DNA from: Vibrio tubiashii
GTDB taxonomy: Bacteria; Pseudomonadota; Gammaproteobacteria; Enterobacterales; Vibrionaceae
NCBI RefSeq assembly: GCF_028551255.1
Contig: NZ_CP117029.1
Coordinates: forward strand, 2,046,001 to 2,110,000
Direction of reading: 5' to 3'
DNA length: 64,000 bases
In this document: positions 1 through 9,441 of the stretch, piece after piece
Numbering within the stretch: the stretch's first letter is position 1
Layout of the letters: each line of letters opens with the position of its first letter
Notes under the pieces: generated by a model
Seen by the model: the letters and a program-made list of their open reading frames with translations, nothing else
Database searches by the model: none
Told to the model about the DNA's origin: nothing
Translations under genes and position numbers: made by a program

Positions 1-356
1 TTGAAGGTATTACCGAAGAAAGCATTCCAAAGCCTTTGTATCAACTTGATGGCAAACTGCAAATCTATGTTGAGCACTATTTGTATGCCGATGTCGAGCT
101 TGACCTTAAAGCACCAAGTGTAAAAGAAGTGACTTTACAAGAGCATCAACCAGAGCTGTCGCCAACAGAAGAAATCGCGGATAATCAAGTAGTTCAAGTC
201 GGCTTAATGGAAGATGTAACACCGACTGTACATAAGGTTGAGTTCTTAAAAAGCTATCGATTCGACCAAAAACGCCGCATGCGCAGCACGGAAACGCACT
301 TCCTCGATCACCCTTTAATGGGCGTGATCATCCAAGTCCGTCGAGTAAATCAATAA
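1..356 (+). CDS. csiV: Peptidoglycan-binding protein CsiV, C-terminal part
   Basis: The reading frame is open from the left edge (codons in phase with base 3) to a TAA at 354-356, so the N-terminus lies outside the window. The visible 118 residues contain the family signatures LDGKLQIYVEHYLYADVEL near the start and YRFDQKRRMRSTE plus DHPLMGVIIQVRR at the end. CsiV is a periplasmic peptidoglycan-binding protein described in Vibrio cholerae as needed for LpoA/PBP1A-dependent wall synthesis. A TTG at 36 is an internal codon, not a start. A strong terminator follows directly. Confidence 0.85.
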   Translation, partial: EGITEESIPKPLYQLDGKLQIYVEHYLYADVELDLKAPSVKEVTLQEHQPELSPTEEIADNQVVQVGLMEDVTPTVHKVEFLKSYRFDQKRRMRSTETHFLDHPLMGVIIQVRRVNQ

Positions 357-363
357 TCGAGAG

Positions 364-386
364 AGCCCTCAAACGAGGGCTTTTTA
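364..386 (+). terminator. csiV rho-independent terminator
   Basis: AGCCCTC (364-370), loop AAAC and GAGGGCT (375-381) form a perfect hairpin followed by a T-rich run. The ATG of the next gene lies only 5 bases after the first run of T residues. Confidence 0.8.
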
Positions 387-389
387 TTT

Positions 390-929
390 ATGAGTCCAGA
401 TTATCAAATCATCACCCGAGATTTAGTCCTGAGGCTAATCACCAGTGAAGAAAGTGAGTCTCTACAGGGCTGTGTGATTGACTCGCCTAGCCTTCACCGC
501 TGGATTGATTGGTGCAATGCCGATTTCTCTTTAGATGACGCCGAACGATTTATCCTAGCTACTCGCTTAAACTGGGTGAAATCTGAAGCCTATGGCTTTG
601 GTGTGTTTTGTCGTTCGAGTGACAAGTTACTTGGCATGGTCGCGATTAATGAGCTCTACCACACCTTTAACATGGCGAGTATTGGCTATTGGATTGCCGA
701 TGAACATCAAGGTCAGGGGTTGGGTGTAAAAGCGGTCAATGCTTTAATCGAGTTTTGCTTCGCCCAACTTAAATTAACGCGAGTAGAAGTGGTCTGCGAC
801 CCAGATAACCTGCCTAGCCAAAAGCTGATAGAGTCTTGTGGTGGTCTGTTAGAAGCCAAAGCGCGCAATCGCTTTATCTTCAACGGTAAACCGAAAACAG
901 GCCTTATATACTCAGTCATACCTGATTAA
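390..929 (+). CDS. GNAT N-acetyltransferase, RimJ/RimL-like
   Basis: This 179-residue protein has the GNAT fold pattern of ribosomal-protein N-terminal acetyltransferases: an N-terminal RDLVLRLITSEES strand-helix, the middle WIADEHQGQGLGVKAVNAL segment with the acetyl-CoA P-loop (Q/RxxGxG/A, about residues 107-116), and the ending VCDPDNLPSQKLIESCGG typical of RimL-type enzymes. It would use acetyl-CoA on an unknown amine, possibly a protein N-terminus, in the cytoplasm. The ATG at 390 follows the csiV terminator immediately; GAGGG of the terminator stem, about 11 bases upstream, is the only visible ribosome-binding sequence, so expression may depend on read-through or a later start. A bidirectional terminator separates it from ndh. 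Confidence 0.8.
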   Translation: MSPDYQIITRDLVLRLITSEESESLQGCVIDSPSLHRWIDWCNADFSLDDAERFILATRLNWVKSEAYGFGVFCRSSDKLLGMVAINELYHTFNMASIGYWIADEHQGQGLGVKAVNALIEFCFAQLKLTRVEVVCDPDNLPSQKLIESCGGLLEAKARNRFIFNGKPKTGLIYSVIPD

Positions 930-945
930 TCTAGCCCAAACCAAA

Positions 946-970
946 AAAAGAGCGCCGAAGCGCTCTTTTT
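946..970. terminator. Bidirectional terminator between the acetyltransferase gene and ndh
   Basis: AGAGCGC (949-955), loop CGAA and GCGCTCT (960-966), with A residues on the left and T residues on the right. It can stop transcription from both convergent genes. Confidence 0.85.
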
Positions 971-986
971 AGTATTTGTTCATTGA

Positions 987-2276
987 TTAATGAAGTTTAA
1001 GGTTTGGTCTTAACACTCGGTTGATACGTCCCATTAGGATGATCAAACCTGTCTTGAACACGCCATGAAGCGCCATCTGGTGCAAGCGGTACAAAGAGAT
1101 ATACACGACACGTGCGATACGCCCTTCTACCATCATAGAGCCTTTGGTTAAGTTACCCATTAAGCTACCCACGGTTGAGAAGCGACTTAATGACACCAAT
1201 GAGCCTTTATCCTTGTAGATGTAAGGCTTCATTTCACGACCATTTAGCTTAGCTACGATGTTAGCGAAAGCACGACTCGACATCTGGTGCGCTGCTTGAG
1301 CACGCGGTGGAACAAAAGAACCATCCGCTTGAGTACACTGAGCTAAATCACCAATAACGAAGATATCGTCATCGCGCGTGGTTTGCAGCGTATCTTTAAC
1401 CACAAGCTGATTGATACGGTTGGTTTCTAGACCCGCAATATCTTTGATAAAGTCAGGCGCTTTAATACCCGCAGCCCAAACCATAATCTGAGCTGGGATC
1501 TTGTCACCATCTTTAGTCACTAGGCCATCTTCATCAGCTTGAGTCACCATAGTCGCAGTGCGAACGTTCACCCCTAGCTTAGTCAGTTCCTGATGCGCAG
1601 CTCCAGAAATGCGTGGTGGAAGCGCAGGCAAAATACGCTCGCCCGCTTCGATAAGGTTGACGTTAAGTTTACTTGAGTCAAGGTCACCGAAACCGTAAGT
1701 ACGCAGCTCTTTTACCGCATTGTGCAGTTCTGCCGACAGCTCTACACCTGTTGCACCCGCACCAACAATCGCAATATCCACTGTGCCATTACCGTTTTTG
1801 GCATGCAGCTTAAGGAACTCGTTGTTCATTTGAGTACGGAAGCGATGCGCTTGTTCTGGGCTATCTAAGAAAATACAGTTGTCGCGAACGCCAGGAGTAT
1901 TGAAATCGTTAGAAGTAGAGCCAATTGCCATGACTAGAATGTCATACTCAAGCTCGCGGCTAGGCATCAACAGCTCATCGTTATCATCTTTCAGCTCACG
2001 CAGTTTAATCACTTTACGCTCGCGATCGATATCTTCTAGGCTGCCCATTTGAAAATCAAAGTGGTGGTTTTTGGCATGTGCGCGGTAGCTAAGTGCATCC
2101 ACACCCTCATCAAGAGAGCCCGTCGCAACTTCATGCAGAAGGGGTTTCCATAAGTGGCTCGCCTTGCGGTCAACTAAAGTGACTTTAGCACGACCTTTGC
2201 GGCCAAGTGTACGACCTAGTTTGGTGACAAGCTCCAGTCCGCCTGCACCGCCGCCTACTACGATAATTCGTGTCAC
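987..2276 (-). CDS. ndh: NADH dehydrogenase, type II (NDH-2)
   Basis: This 429-residue flavoprotein oxidises NADH and passes electrons to quinone without pumping protons, as a peripheral inner-membrane enzyme. The N-terminus ([18 protein letters not shown], residues about 4-21) is the FAD-binding Rossmann motif, and [16 protein letters not shown] near residue 170 is the NADH-binding one. VFVIGD-type sequence ([12 protein letters not shown], about 304-315) is the second FAD motif, and the C-terminal helices ([19 protein letters not shown]) are the membrane-association region. The start is GTG at 2276, preceded by a good GAGGAAG ribosome-binding site. The perfect FNR-type box 220 bases upstream fits the anaerobic repression known for E. 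coli ndh. Confidence 0.95.
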   Translation of the reverse strand: MTRIIVVGGGAGGLELVTKLGRTLGRKGRAKVTLVDRKASHLWKPLLHEVATGSLDEGVDALSYRAHAKNHHFDFQMGSLEDIDRERKVIKLRELKDDNDELLMPSRELEYDILVMAIGSTSNDFNTPGVRDNCIFLDSPEQAHRFRTQMNNEFLKLHAKNGNGTVDIAIVGAGATGVELSAELHNAVKELRTYGFGDLDSSKLNVNLIEAGERILPALPPRISGAAHQELTKLGVNVRTATMVTQADEDGLVTKDGDKIPAQIMVWAAGIKAPDFIKDIAGLETNRINQLVVKDTLQTTRDDDIFVIGDLAQCTQADGSFVPPRAQAAHQMSSRAFANIVAKLNGREMKPYIYKDKGSLVSLSRFSTVGSLMGNLTKGSMMVEGRIARVVYISLYRLHQMALHGVFKTGLIILMGRINRVLRPNLKLH

Positions 2277-2498
2277 AGCAACTTCCTCAAAAAATAAAAT
2301 AAAACTGAATCAAGCCGAAAGTCGACTCGATGGAATTCTGTATTTTTGGTCTAGGGGCGACTTTTCTTCGCACACAGTCTAGACATAGAGGGCCAACAAA
2401 TATGACACGCTTATTGGATAAAAGAGCCGAATCACTCAACGCTACAGGTTTGACGTAGCTCACTATTGGGCAAGTTTTTTACTCGCTCTCAATTTTTT

Positions 2499-2512
2499 TT
2501 GATATTTATCAA
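2499..2512. promoter_or_regulatory. Perfect FNR-type box upstream of ndh
   Basis: TTGAT-ATTT-ATCAA matches the FNR consensus TTGATnnnnATCAA at every fixed position, and A/T tracts extend the symmetry on both sides. It lies 223 bases before the ndh start. The ndh promoter itself was not assigned. Between 2277 and 2673 nothing else is seen except this box and the ycfP terminator. Confidence 0.6.
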
Positions 2513-2614
2513 AAAATTTGTAGTGAGTTCATTATATAGAGCAAAACATGACACGCAACTAAAGATTCGCGTGATCCCACTAAATTTTGTAAGGATTAGC
2601 GTTGATTGAACAAT

Positions 2615-2643
2615 AAAAAAGCGACAGAGCCTACTCTGTCGCC
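2615..2643 (-). terminator. ycfP terminator
   Basis: GCGACAGAG (2621-2629), loop CCTA and CTCTGTCGC (2634-2642), followed on the minus strand by a run of six T residues. It closes the hinT-to-ycfP gene cluster. Confidence 0.85.
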
Positions 2644-2673
2644 TAGATATTAGAAATCGATAAAAACTAGCGA

Positions 2674-3216
2674 TTAGTTTGCGTCTTTAAACGCCTTCAT
2701 GGTTTGCAGATGTTGAGAGATTTTTTTGAACTTATGCGTCTGAGTTTCATCCCAGATAATGTCGTAGTAGCCCTCTAACTCTGAGGCCGTTTTACTGTTG
2801 TCGTGGATCTCATCTTCTTTCGACAAAATCACCAGACAATTCTCTTTGTTCTTGGTTCTAAACTCTGAAACACACTTAGTCGCGATATCTTCATACTCTT
2901 CAGGTCGATCGATACGCCCTTGCATGGTTAATTCTGGGTGCAAGTTAGGGTTGAAAATAACCTGTTTAATACCGCATAAGAAACCAATTCTCTCTGACCA
3001 ATAACCACCAAGACCGACACCACAAATGATAGGGTTCTTATCACCTGACTGCTCTATCACTTTGTGCACTTCTTTTAGCAAATGCTGCATATCGTGCTTT
3101 GGATGGAGAGTACTGTAGTTAATGAAACGTACATCATCATCAATAAACTGAAGTTGAAGTACTTTTTCATGGTTGCCTGGGCTGGTCGAATCAAAACCGT
3201 GTAAATAGATAATCAT
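2674..3216 (-). CDS. ycfP: YcfP family (UPF0227) alpha/beta-hydrolase-like protein
   Basis: This 180-residue cytoplasmic protein starts with [17 protein letters not shown], the oxyanion-region motif of alpha/beta hydrolases. At the usual nucleophile elbow it has GVGLGG (residues 66-71) instead of GxSxG, as E. coli YcfP does, so the serine nucleophile is absent in the family and hydrolytic activity is doubtful. HKFK at about residue 162 holds the conserved late histidine. The ATG at 3216 has GAGGGA upstream. It is the last gene of the cluster, 100 bases after thiK. Function unknown. Confidence 0.85.
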   Translation of the reverse strand: MIIYLHGFDSTSPGNHEKVLQLQFIDDDVRFINYSTLHPKHDMQHLLKEVHKVIEQSGDKNPIICGVGLGGYWSERIGFLCGIKQVIFNPNLHPELTMQGRIDRPEEYEDIATKCVSEFRTKNKENCLVILSKEDEIHDNSKTASELEGYYDIIWDETQTHKFKKISQHLQTMKAFKDAN

Positions 3217-3316
3217 TGTAAATCCCTCGATCCTTGTAATTTTAATCTACCATGAAAAATAAGGTTTAAAAGCTCACCGAGTGACTTTAAGCGCCCTGAA
3301 CTATCAAACAGTGATC

Positions 3317-4171
3317 TTAGCTACAAATTGTTTCTTGCAGTTTATGAGCTTGGGTCAAATATTGTTCATCTCCCCATAACTGATGGGCCAGTAAGTACCA
3401 AAGCATGGCCATCATCATTGCGCGTGGTTGCCAAGCCATTACCCCTTCAACCCAATCATCTACGCCTTCCACGCCTCTTAACTGACAATAACGGTAGACA
3501 GCTTCTAATGGCTTTTCGCCGCAGACATCAATGGAAAGCGTCAGATCTAAGCGAGGATCCGCCATCGCAGCGTACTCCCAATCGATAACCTTGTTACCAG
3601 CTTCAGTTTTGACCATGTTGTAGCCCGCTAAGTCAAAGTGACACAAGGTTTGGCCGACATCCGCTAAGCTCGGAGAAGATCGCCACTGATTGTAAATCGA
3701 TACAAAAGGTTCAACTTTGTGCTCATCGTCGAGCAGCATCCAATAATGGTCAACACGTGCAGTGAAATTGAAAGGCGCGACAGGAACACGTTGAGTGTCC
3801 ATATCATGAATCGAGATCATGGTCTTGAGTAGTGAGTCGAATGGTAGCCCTTGTGTGAGTGACTCCCCTTCAACCCAAGTGACTAACAGCCCTTGGTCAT
3901 TGATGTGAACGGCTTGCGGAGATAAACCGCTAGATTCAATTGCAGTGAGGATTTGATACTCTTGAAAGCGAGAGATGGAGAAAGCTTTAGTGATGTTGGT
4001 TGTTGGCCTCCAGACAAATGATTGACCATCTGAAGTGACTACTTTCCAACAACGATTGGTCAGTCCCCCTGTTAGCGTTTGAGCATAGTCAGGGGGAATC
4101 GAAAAGAAGTGCTCTAGTGACAATAATGATCGGTCGAGTTGGCATGCTTCACTCCACGACATTCGCGCCAT
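3317..4171 (-). CDS. thiK: Thiamine kinase family protein (APH fold)
   Basis: This 284-residue protein belongs to the aminoglycoside/choline kinase fold. The catalytic loop is HFDLAGYN (H178, D180, N185) and the metal-binding motif is DWE (197-199). E. coli ThiK (YcfN) phosphorylates thiamine to thiamine monophosphate for salvage. Assignment to ThiK rests mainly on position: directly after lpoB (31-base gap) and before ycfP, as in E. coli, but without nagZ, which sits between thiK and ycfP there. The start ATG at 4171 is preceded by AAGGAG at good spacing; a second ATG three codons later is less well placed. Another small-molecule kinase of this fold cannot be excluded. Confidence 0.75.
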   Translation of the reverse strand: MARMSWSEACQLDRSLLSLEHFFSIPPDYAQTLTGGLTNRCWKVVTSDGQSFVWRPTTNITKAFSISRFQEYQILTAIESSGLSPQAVHINDQGLLVTWVEGESLTQGLPFDSLLKTMISIHDMDTQRVPVAPFNFTARVDHYWMLLDDEHKVEPFVSIYNQWRSSPSLADVGQTLCHFDLAGYNMVKTEAGNKVIDWEYAAMADPRLDLTLSIDVCGEKPLEAVYRYCQLRGVEGVDDWVEGVMAWQPRAMMMAMLWYLLAHQLWGDEQYLTQAHKLQETICS

Positions 4172-4202
4172 AGTACACTCCTTTTGTTACATAAAGCTTA
4201 GC

Positions 4203-4793
4203 TTATAGGCCTAAAAAGCTTTTTGATTCTTGCTTACGGATCTCGGTCTCATCTGCCCACTCAATCAGGCCAGTTTCTAGATCCATCAGACGCATGGTCA
4301 TTTTGTAGTATACGTCTTTGTCGCTACCAGCATTCTTGTTAATGCTTGATAGGTTACCGTAAAGCATGTATTGAGCACCAACCATCTTACCAAACTGAAT
4401 TGCAGTGCTTTGGTTCACTAGCTCATCGTTGTTTTGGAAGTTTAGTTGTTCGCGCACTGATTCAACACGATCCATATCTACAAAACGGAACTTACCAGAA
4501 TTCAGCATCTTAGTGCTGATAGAGTCGGTGATTGACTCAGTATCGATATGTTCGCTTGTCTTGTTCTTGATACGTTCAACAAAAACGATCGGACGTGAAT
4601 CACGTGTGATGGCAGCAACAGAGCCCGACATCATCATGCTGTCGACCATTTCACCGGCAATTTTTTGCAAGTCTGTTGAACCAAAATCAATTGTTGTTGT
4701 TTCCACAGCTTGAGCGTCGCCATAGCTTACTTGGTTAGAACAGCCACCAAGCACTACAGCCAAACCAAGTAATGCAATTACACTTTTTTTCAT
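4203..4793 (-). CDS. lpoB: Penicillin-binding protein activator LpoB
   Basis: This 196-residue outer-membrane lipoprotein has a signal peptide ending in the lipobox LGGC (Cys18). It then runs through a linker into the LpoB domain (LQKIAGEMVDSMM, RPIVFVERIKNKTSEHIDT, AQYMLYGNLSSI, KMTMRLMDLETGLIEWADE). In E. coli LpoB reaches from the outer membrane to activate the glycan synthase PBP1B. The linker here is short compared with the long proline-rich linker of E. coli LpoB. An AAGGA site precedes the ATG. It sits 39 bases after ycfL and 31 before thiK, so it is probably co-transcribed. Confidence 0.88.
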   Translation of the reverse strand: MKKSVIALLGLAVVLGGCSNQVSYGDAQAVETTTIDFGSTDLQKIAGEMVDSMMMSGSVAAITRDSRPIVFVERIKNKTSEHIDTESITDSISTKMLNSGKFRFVDMDRVESVREQLNFQNNDELVNQSTAIQFGKMVGAQYMLYGNLSSINKNAGSDKDVYYKMTMRLMDLETGLIEWADETEIRKQESKSFLGL

Positions 4794-4832
4794 TGTCGGT
4801 TCCTTAGGATATCCTTTAGTTACTTCTTTAAA

Positions 4833-5228
4833 TTAGTTGTCTAGTTCGCGGATTTGAACGCGGAATTGGCGTCCATTTGGATTGATAGAAATCTCTGAGA
4901 TAGAAATCTCTTCAGCCCCGCGAAGAATGGTTTGACGCCATGGGCTAAGCTTGTTGTTCACCTCTAGCCCCTGATCGTCATACCAATAGAAACGGTATTG
5001 AATGTGCTGGTCACCTTTGGTTTGATTTGCCAAACGCACTATGCCTCGTGCGCGACCATCTACATCAATCGTTGAAATATCTTCGATGCTCACACGTCCT
5101 GCTAGCACGTTATCCCCAAACAGAACCGTTTGAGAGGCACCATCGATACGCAGCCCAGCCGTGTTGCTGTTGCTCGCACATCCCATTAAGGTCAATGCTG
5201 CCGCGATTGAAATAAGCCATTTTTTCAT
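4833..5228 (-). CDS. ycfL: YcfL family (DUF1425) lipoprotein
   Basis: This 131-residue lipoprotein has a signal peptide ending in LMGC (Cys17). The rest is a small beta-rich domain (VSIEDISTIDVDGRARGIVRL, HIQYRFYWYDDQGLEV) characteristic of DUF1425/YcfL. Its role is unknown; the partnership with lpoB is conserved in enterobacteria and vibrios, which suggests a cell-wall or outer-membrane job. Its ATG overlaps the TGA of the upstream COG3014 gene (ATGA), so the two are translationally coupled. Confidence 0.82.
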   Translation of the reverse strand: MKKWLISIAAALTLMGCASNSNTAGLRIDGASQTVLFGDNVLAGRVSIEDISTIDVDGRARGIVRLANQTKGDQHIQYRFYWYDDQGLEVNNKLSPWRQTILRGAEEISISEISINPNGRQFRVQIRELDN

Positions 5229-6622
5229 CGTATATTTCCTAGTTGTTTATGCCAAATGGTTGCATTGTTACCTTGGCGCGAAAGCCAAACAAGCGTTGTA
5301 CGACCAGACTCAACATTGAATGTATGAGTTTGACCAGCAACCCGTACTGATTGTTCCCCTGGTTCAACGACAGAACTTGCGCTGTAAATCTCACCAGGTA
5401 ACGTTATCCAACTGCGTGTATCCGGTTGCTCCGTCAGCGTGTTCCACACGTTAAACAGCGCATTACCTAAGTCGTCAGGGTTGTCTTTGGTTGCCTCTCG
5501 ACGCAATTCCTCTTTAGCCCACACTCGCAAAGCTTGGCGAATGATGATAGAGGGCATTCGCTCGGTCAGATTCTGCTTAGCCATCAGATTAACGTCTGTG
5601 AGCAAGCTACCCGACACACTGCTGTCATTAAGTATTACAGGGCTAAATTTTTCCGCTGGTACGTTTTCGTAATAGGGCAGAGAAACGGTATAGAGACCAC
5701 GGTTACTGCCTCGCGAGATCGGAAGTGTTTGTGTCCACCCGTTCATCGCATCGACCACACCACGTTCATCAATAACAATTACCCGACCTTTATTCGCATC
5801 TAGGTAGCTGGCTTTGCCGTAACGCTTTTCAAGCTTAACCAAGTCTTCGCGCATACCTAAACGTTTAGCCACACGCTTAGTTCCATCAATCACCTGCTGG
5901 TTATCCGGCATCACGGCTAACGCACGACGATAGTCAACATATGCGCCGTTGAGATCGTTGTCTGCTTCATACAGCAGTGCAGACAAATAGAGTAAGTAGC
6001 CACTTTGCACCGCTTGCAGTTTTTTACCTGCATCTGGATAGTTAGCAAGAATACTACCCAAGTTTGGTGATACACCTTGAGCCTGCATTTGGCTTTGAGC
6101 TGATTCAAGCTCACTTTCTCTTTCTTTGCGCGCACGCTCTTGTACTTGATTAGCCCGGCGCATTTCGATAATTGCACCTTCTAGGTCATTCTTTTTAAGA
6201 TAGTTAAGACCTAAATAAAGATGTAAAAAACCCAGTTCGTAATCAGCAGGTTGATACGTTTTCAAGTTATCGTTAACTGCAAGTGCACTTAAACTCATTG
6301 CTGTTTCTGATACCGAGATCGTTGCTTGATCTTGCTGTACTCTAACCGCTCGGTCACTGACTTCAAACGCGCCCTTACTTTCAGGGTATTGTTGGTTGAG
6401 CAGATAAACTCTGCCTTTTTCCATATTATCGAGAATGTCGCCTGCTATCTCCTCAGGTAACAACTCTTCAGCTTCGTAATAGCGGCCATTCTTAACGGTT
6501 TGGTGCAACTCACTGTTTTGCGCACTGTAATGACTAAAAAGATTGCCTACAGATAAATTGGCACAAGCGGAAAGAGCCAAGCTACTTGCTAAAGCAAACA
6601 TGAGTCGAATGTGTTTATGCAC
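5225..6622 (-). CDS. COG3014-type lipoprotein with TPR-like region
   Basis: This 465-residue protein has a lipoprotein signal (LALSAC, Cys20). Residues about 40-260 are helical with TPR-like segments (HLYLGLNYLKKNDLEGAIIEMRRANQ; LLYEADNDLNGAYVDYRRALAV). A beta-rich C-terminal half follows, with the conserved VIVIDERGVVDAMNGWTQTLP and ending TTLVWLSRQGNNATIWHKQLG. I recognise it as the conserved COG3014 family; the function is not established. It lies between hinT and ycfL, where E. coli has no gene, and overlaps the ycfL start by four bases, so it is probably the first gene of the ycfL-lpoB-thiK transcription unit. A cell-envelope role linked to LpoB is inference. Confidence 0.75.
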   Translation of the reverse strand: MHKHIRLMFALASSLALSACANLSVGNLFSHYSAQNSELHQTVKNGRYYEAEELLPEEIAGDILDNMEKGRVYLLNQQYPESKGAFEVSDRAVRVQQDQATISVSETAMSLSALAVNDNLKTYQPADYELGFLHLYLGLNYLKKNDLEGAIIEMRRANQVQERARKERESELESAQSQMQAQGVSPNLGSILANYPDAGKKLQAVQSGYLLYLSALLYEADNDLNGAYVDYRRALAVMPDNQQVIDGTKRVAKRLGMREDLVKLEKRYGKASYLDANKGRVIVIDERGVVDAMNGWTQTLPISRGSNRGLYTVSLPYYENVPAEKFSPVILNDSSVSGSLLTDVNLMAKQNLTERMPSIIIRQALRVWAKEELRREATKDNPDDLGNALFNVWNTLTEQPDTRSWITLPGEIYSASSVVEPGEQSVRVAGQTHTFNVESGRTTLVWLSRQGNNATIWHKQLGNIR

Positions 6623-6731
6623 TTTCTACCCCAATTTTTGTATTATTTGACACGATGACATGTCTCACATTTTAAAAAATTTAACGTTCGACATCAAACC
6701 TTTTAGAAAGTTCCATTAATATCAAAAATTT

Positions 6732-7082
6732 TTAGCTCATTAGCATAGGGCCAAGTGGACGACCACCCACTAAGTGCATATGAATATGGTAAACCTCTTG
6801 TCCACCATGAGAGTTACAGTTCATGATCAAACGGTAACCATCCTCATCAATACCTTCTTCTTTTGCCAGTTTGCGTGCCACAGTAAACATACGCCCCATG
6901 ACGAGTTCATCTTCTTCTTCGATGTCATTAACAGTTGGAATCAGTTTATTTGGGATGATCAAAATGTGACTTGGAGCACGCGGATTGATGTCACGGAATG
7001 CGGTAACTAAATCGTCTTGGTAGACAACATCTGCTGGGATTTCTTTGCGAATGATTTTGCTGAAAATGGTTTCTTCTGCCAT
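6732..7082 (-). CDS. hinT: HIT family purine nucleoside phosphoramidase HinT
   Basis: This 116-residue HIT protein has the histidine triad [10 protein letters not shown] (His99, His101, His103; His101 is the expected nucleophile) and the N-terminal [19 protein letters not shown] typical of HinT. It hydrolyses AMP-lysine and similar phosphoramidates. The start chosen is the ATG at 7082, because GGAG lies 6 bases upstream; a longer form from 7094 would begin inside poorly conserved sequence. The gene stands 109 bases before the COG3014 gene, as hinT stands before ycfL in E. coli. Confidence 0.93.
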   Translation of the reverse strand: MAEETIFSKIIRKEIPADVVYQDDLVTAFRDINPRAPSHILIIPNKLIPTVNDIEEEDELVMGRMFTVARKLAKEEGIDEDGYRLIMNCNSHGGQEVYHIHMHLVGGRPLGPMLMS

Positions 7083-7306
7083 GAAGGGCTCCATTGGGAT
7101 ATTTATTATTGATTGAGTTGAAACGAGTATGCGTCAAGCTTCGCAAAATCACAATAAAAAACGCTGTTCAGTTCACTTATTCGACAATCAGTTATTAGTC
7201 GCTCACTAAATTTGTATTGTGCGTCAAAAAATGTGTGTCTCGGTATCAATACAATGGCTTTCTTTTTGTTAATTTTTTAAGACTTTACATTTACAGGGAG
7301 AGATCT

Positions 7307-9298
7307 ATGAAGGGCTCAGTGATTAGGCGCATGTACGCTGGGTTTGCATTGATCATTATTATGTTCATCGTTACGACGTTGATGATGATGCGAGGAATGC
7401 AACAAATCCACCAAAACTTCGAAGGTGTCTCTAACACCTCACTGCCACTAGTTTCTCAATCAAACCAAACTAGCGTTGCTTTGTTGTCTGCTGACAAACT
7501 TTTTAAAGACTTTTTGACAACTCAAAGTTTTGAACGCATGGATCAACTTTCAGAGCAATTCGCTCAAATGAAAGAAGCATACAACCAACAGCTATCGACG
7601 CTAGAACAAGTAAGCATTGGCCAAACTGAACTGGAACAGTCAATTGTCCAACTCAAGGAAATGGAACAGAGTTACTTTGCTGAAGCGGAACAAGCGATGG
7701 GTAATTATCGCGCTATGTTTATCGCGCAAGAGGAAGTACAAAAGTCTACTCGCCGTTTCCAACGCCTGCACTCTGAGTTAAGTGTTGGCATGAAAGAGTA
7801 CGTTGATGACCAAAGCAGTATTTCAGTTAAAGTGATGGCAAAAAGCTACTTTATTAAGTTAAAGGACGCCGAGCTCACCACATCAGATGCCCTAGCGAGT
7901 AGCGATACCGAATTGGTAACTCAAGCGGTAGCGAAAAATAAGAAAGCCGTGACCCACCTTAACTACGCTTACCGCGGTCTAACAACTCAAATGCCTGAAA
8001 TCAAAAAAGCATTCGACGACTCTGTACAGCAATTTACTCGTGATGTCGGTAAGAAAGGCGGCGTACTTGACCAGCACAGTGCTTACCTACTCGCTAAAGA
8101 TGCCCTCTACGCCAACATCGCAAGTCTAACCCAGCAAGTTGATGCAACGATGGCAGTGCTCAATTCATTCAGTGAAGTGGCGAAACAAGGCTTGAATGCG
8201 TCACTACAAGAAGCGGGGGACGTTTACGAGCAAGGCGTGGTTCGTTCAATCACTATAGGCGCGATCGTTATCTTGATGGCCGTTGCGATTGGTTATCACA
8301 TTGCTCACAGCGTACGTAACCCACTCACTCGCATTCTGGGCACCCTTGAGTCTCTTACGGAAGGTGATATGACCAAGCGTATCGAGATTCGCTACAACAA
8401 TGAGTTCAGTCGAGTTAGCAACCACATCAACTCGCTCGCAGATAATCTTCATGGTATTTTGGTTAAACTCAATGACGCATCCGATGATCTGACTCAAACC
8501 GCAACAACCAATCAGCAAACCTCTTCGCAAGCGCAATCACAGCTGAGCCAGCAACGTGAGCAAACGGCGAATGTTGCCACCGCAATGACTGAAATGGCGC
8601 ACTCTGTTCAAGAAGTAGCGCAAAGCGCTCAAAGCTCGCAGCAGATGGTTGAGCAAGTGGAAAAAGCCTCAGAGTCTGGTCGCCATATCATGGGCACCAA
8701 CATCACTACCATCAATCAACTTGAAACGCGCCTTACCCAGTCAGTTGATGCAGTGAAAGATCTGCAAGCAATGAGTAGCCAAATCGGTAGTATCCTTGAC
8801 GTTATCCGTAATATTGCCGAACAAACCAACCTATTGGCACTTAATGCCGCTATCGAAGCGGCTCGTGCGGGTGAACAAGGGCGCGGTTTTGCGGTGGTGG
8901 CTGATGAAGTTCGCGTATTGGCTCAACGCACTACAGAATCAACCTCTGAAATTGAAAATATGATCAGTAATCTTCAAAGCAGCTCAACGTCAGCCAATAA
9001 GGTGATTCAAAGCTGTATGGATGATATGGAGCTTTCAGTAGAACAAGCGTCTAACGCCAATAGTGCTATGGAAGAGATCCAAGGACTTATTATGGAGATT
9101 AGCCAAATGAGTGGCCATATCTCTCAAGCGGCGGCGGAACAGAGTGAAACGACGGGCGATATTGCTCGCAACATTGAAGAGATCAACCTGATTGCCGACT
9201 CAAGCTATCAAGCTATGGCACAAATAGCCCAGACCAGTGACAACCTTTCCTCGTTGGCGAATCAACAAGGTGAGTTGGTCCATAGGTTTAAGCTTTAG
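7307..9298 (+). CDS. Methyl-accepting chemotaxis protein with long periplasmic helical sensor
   Basis: This 663-residue receptor has TM1 at about 11-28, a roughly 280-residue, almost wholly helical periplasmic domain, TM2 at about 312-334, a HAMP domain (about 335-388) and a signalling domain with the trimer tip [19 protein letters not shown] near 522-540. The periplasmic region resembles the helical bimodular type in length and heptad character; its ligand cannot be read from sequence. There is no C-terminal NWETF-type CheR-binding pentapeptide (it ends LVHRFKL). The start at 7307 is preceded by GGGAGAG at good spacing; the frame is open 30 codons further upstream but without a site. It is followed by its own terminator. 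Confidence 0.92.
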   Translation: MKGSVIRRMYAGFALIIIMFIVTTLMMMRGMQQIHQNFEGVSNTSLPLVSQSNQTSVALLSADKLFKDFLTTQSFERMDQLSEQFAQMKEAYNQQLSTLEQVSIGQTELEQSIVQLKEMEQSYFAEAEQAMGNYRAMFIAQEEVQKSTRRFQRLHSELSVGMKEYVDDQSSISVKVMAKSYFIKLKDAELTTSDALASSDTELVTQAVAKNKKAVTHLNYAYRGLTTQMPEIKKAFDDSVQQFTRDVGKKGGVLDQHSAYLLAKDALYANIASLTQQVDATMAVLNSFSEVAKQGLNASLQEAGDVYEQGVVRSITIGAIVILMAVAIGYHIAHSVRNPLTRILGTLESLTEGDMTKRIEIRYNNEFSRVSNHINSLADNLHGILVKLNDASDDLTQTATTNQQTSSQAQSQLSQQREQTANVATAMTEMAHSVQEVAQSAQSSQQMVEQVEKASESGRHIMGTNITTINQLETRLTQSVDAVKDLQAMSSQIGSILDVIRNIAEQTNLLALNAAIEAARAGEQGRGFAVVADEVRVLAQRTTESTSEIENMISNLQSSSTSANKVIQSCMDDMELSVEQASNANSAMEEIQGLIMEISQMSGHISQAAAEQSETTGDIARNIEEINLIADSSYQAMAQIAQTSDNLSSLANQQGELVHRFKL

Positions 9299-9328
9299 AA
9301 AGTCAGAACATTGTAATTTATTGAGATT

Positions 9329-9362
9329 GGGCGGCTATTTTTTATAGCCGCCCTTGTTTTTT
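9329..9362 (+). terminator. Chemoreceptor gene terminator
   Basis: GGGCGGCTAT (9329-9338) and ATAGCCGCCC (9344-9353) form a perfect 10-bp stem with a T5 loop, followed by TTGTTTTTT. Confidence 0.85.
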
Positions 9363-9441
9363 ATATCCCATGTCATTATATGGTTTATAGGCTTGCCCAC
9401 TTTTCTTTCACTCTCTCGCAAGCCAAACATGAGGAAAAACT

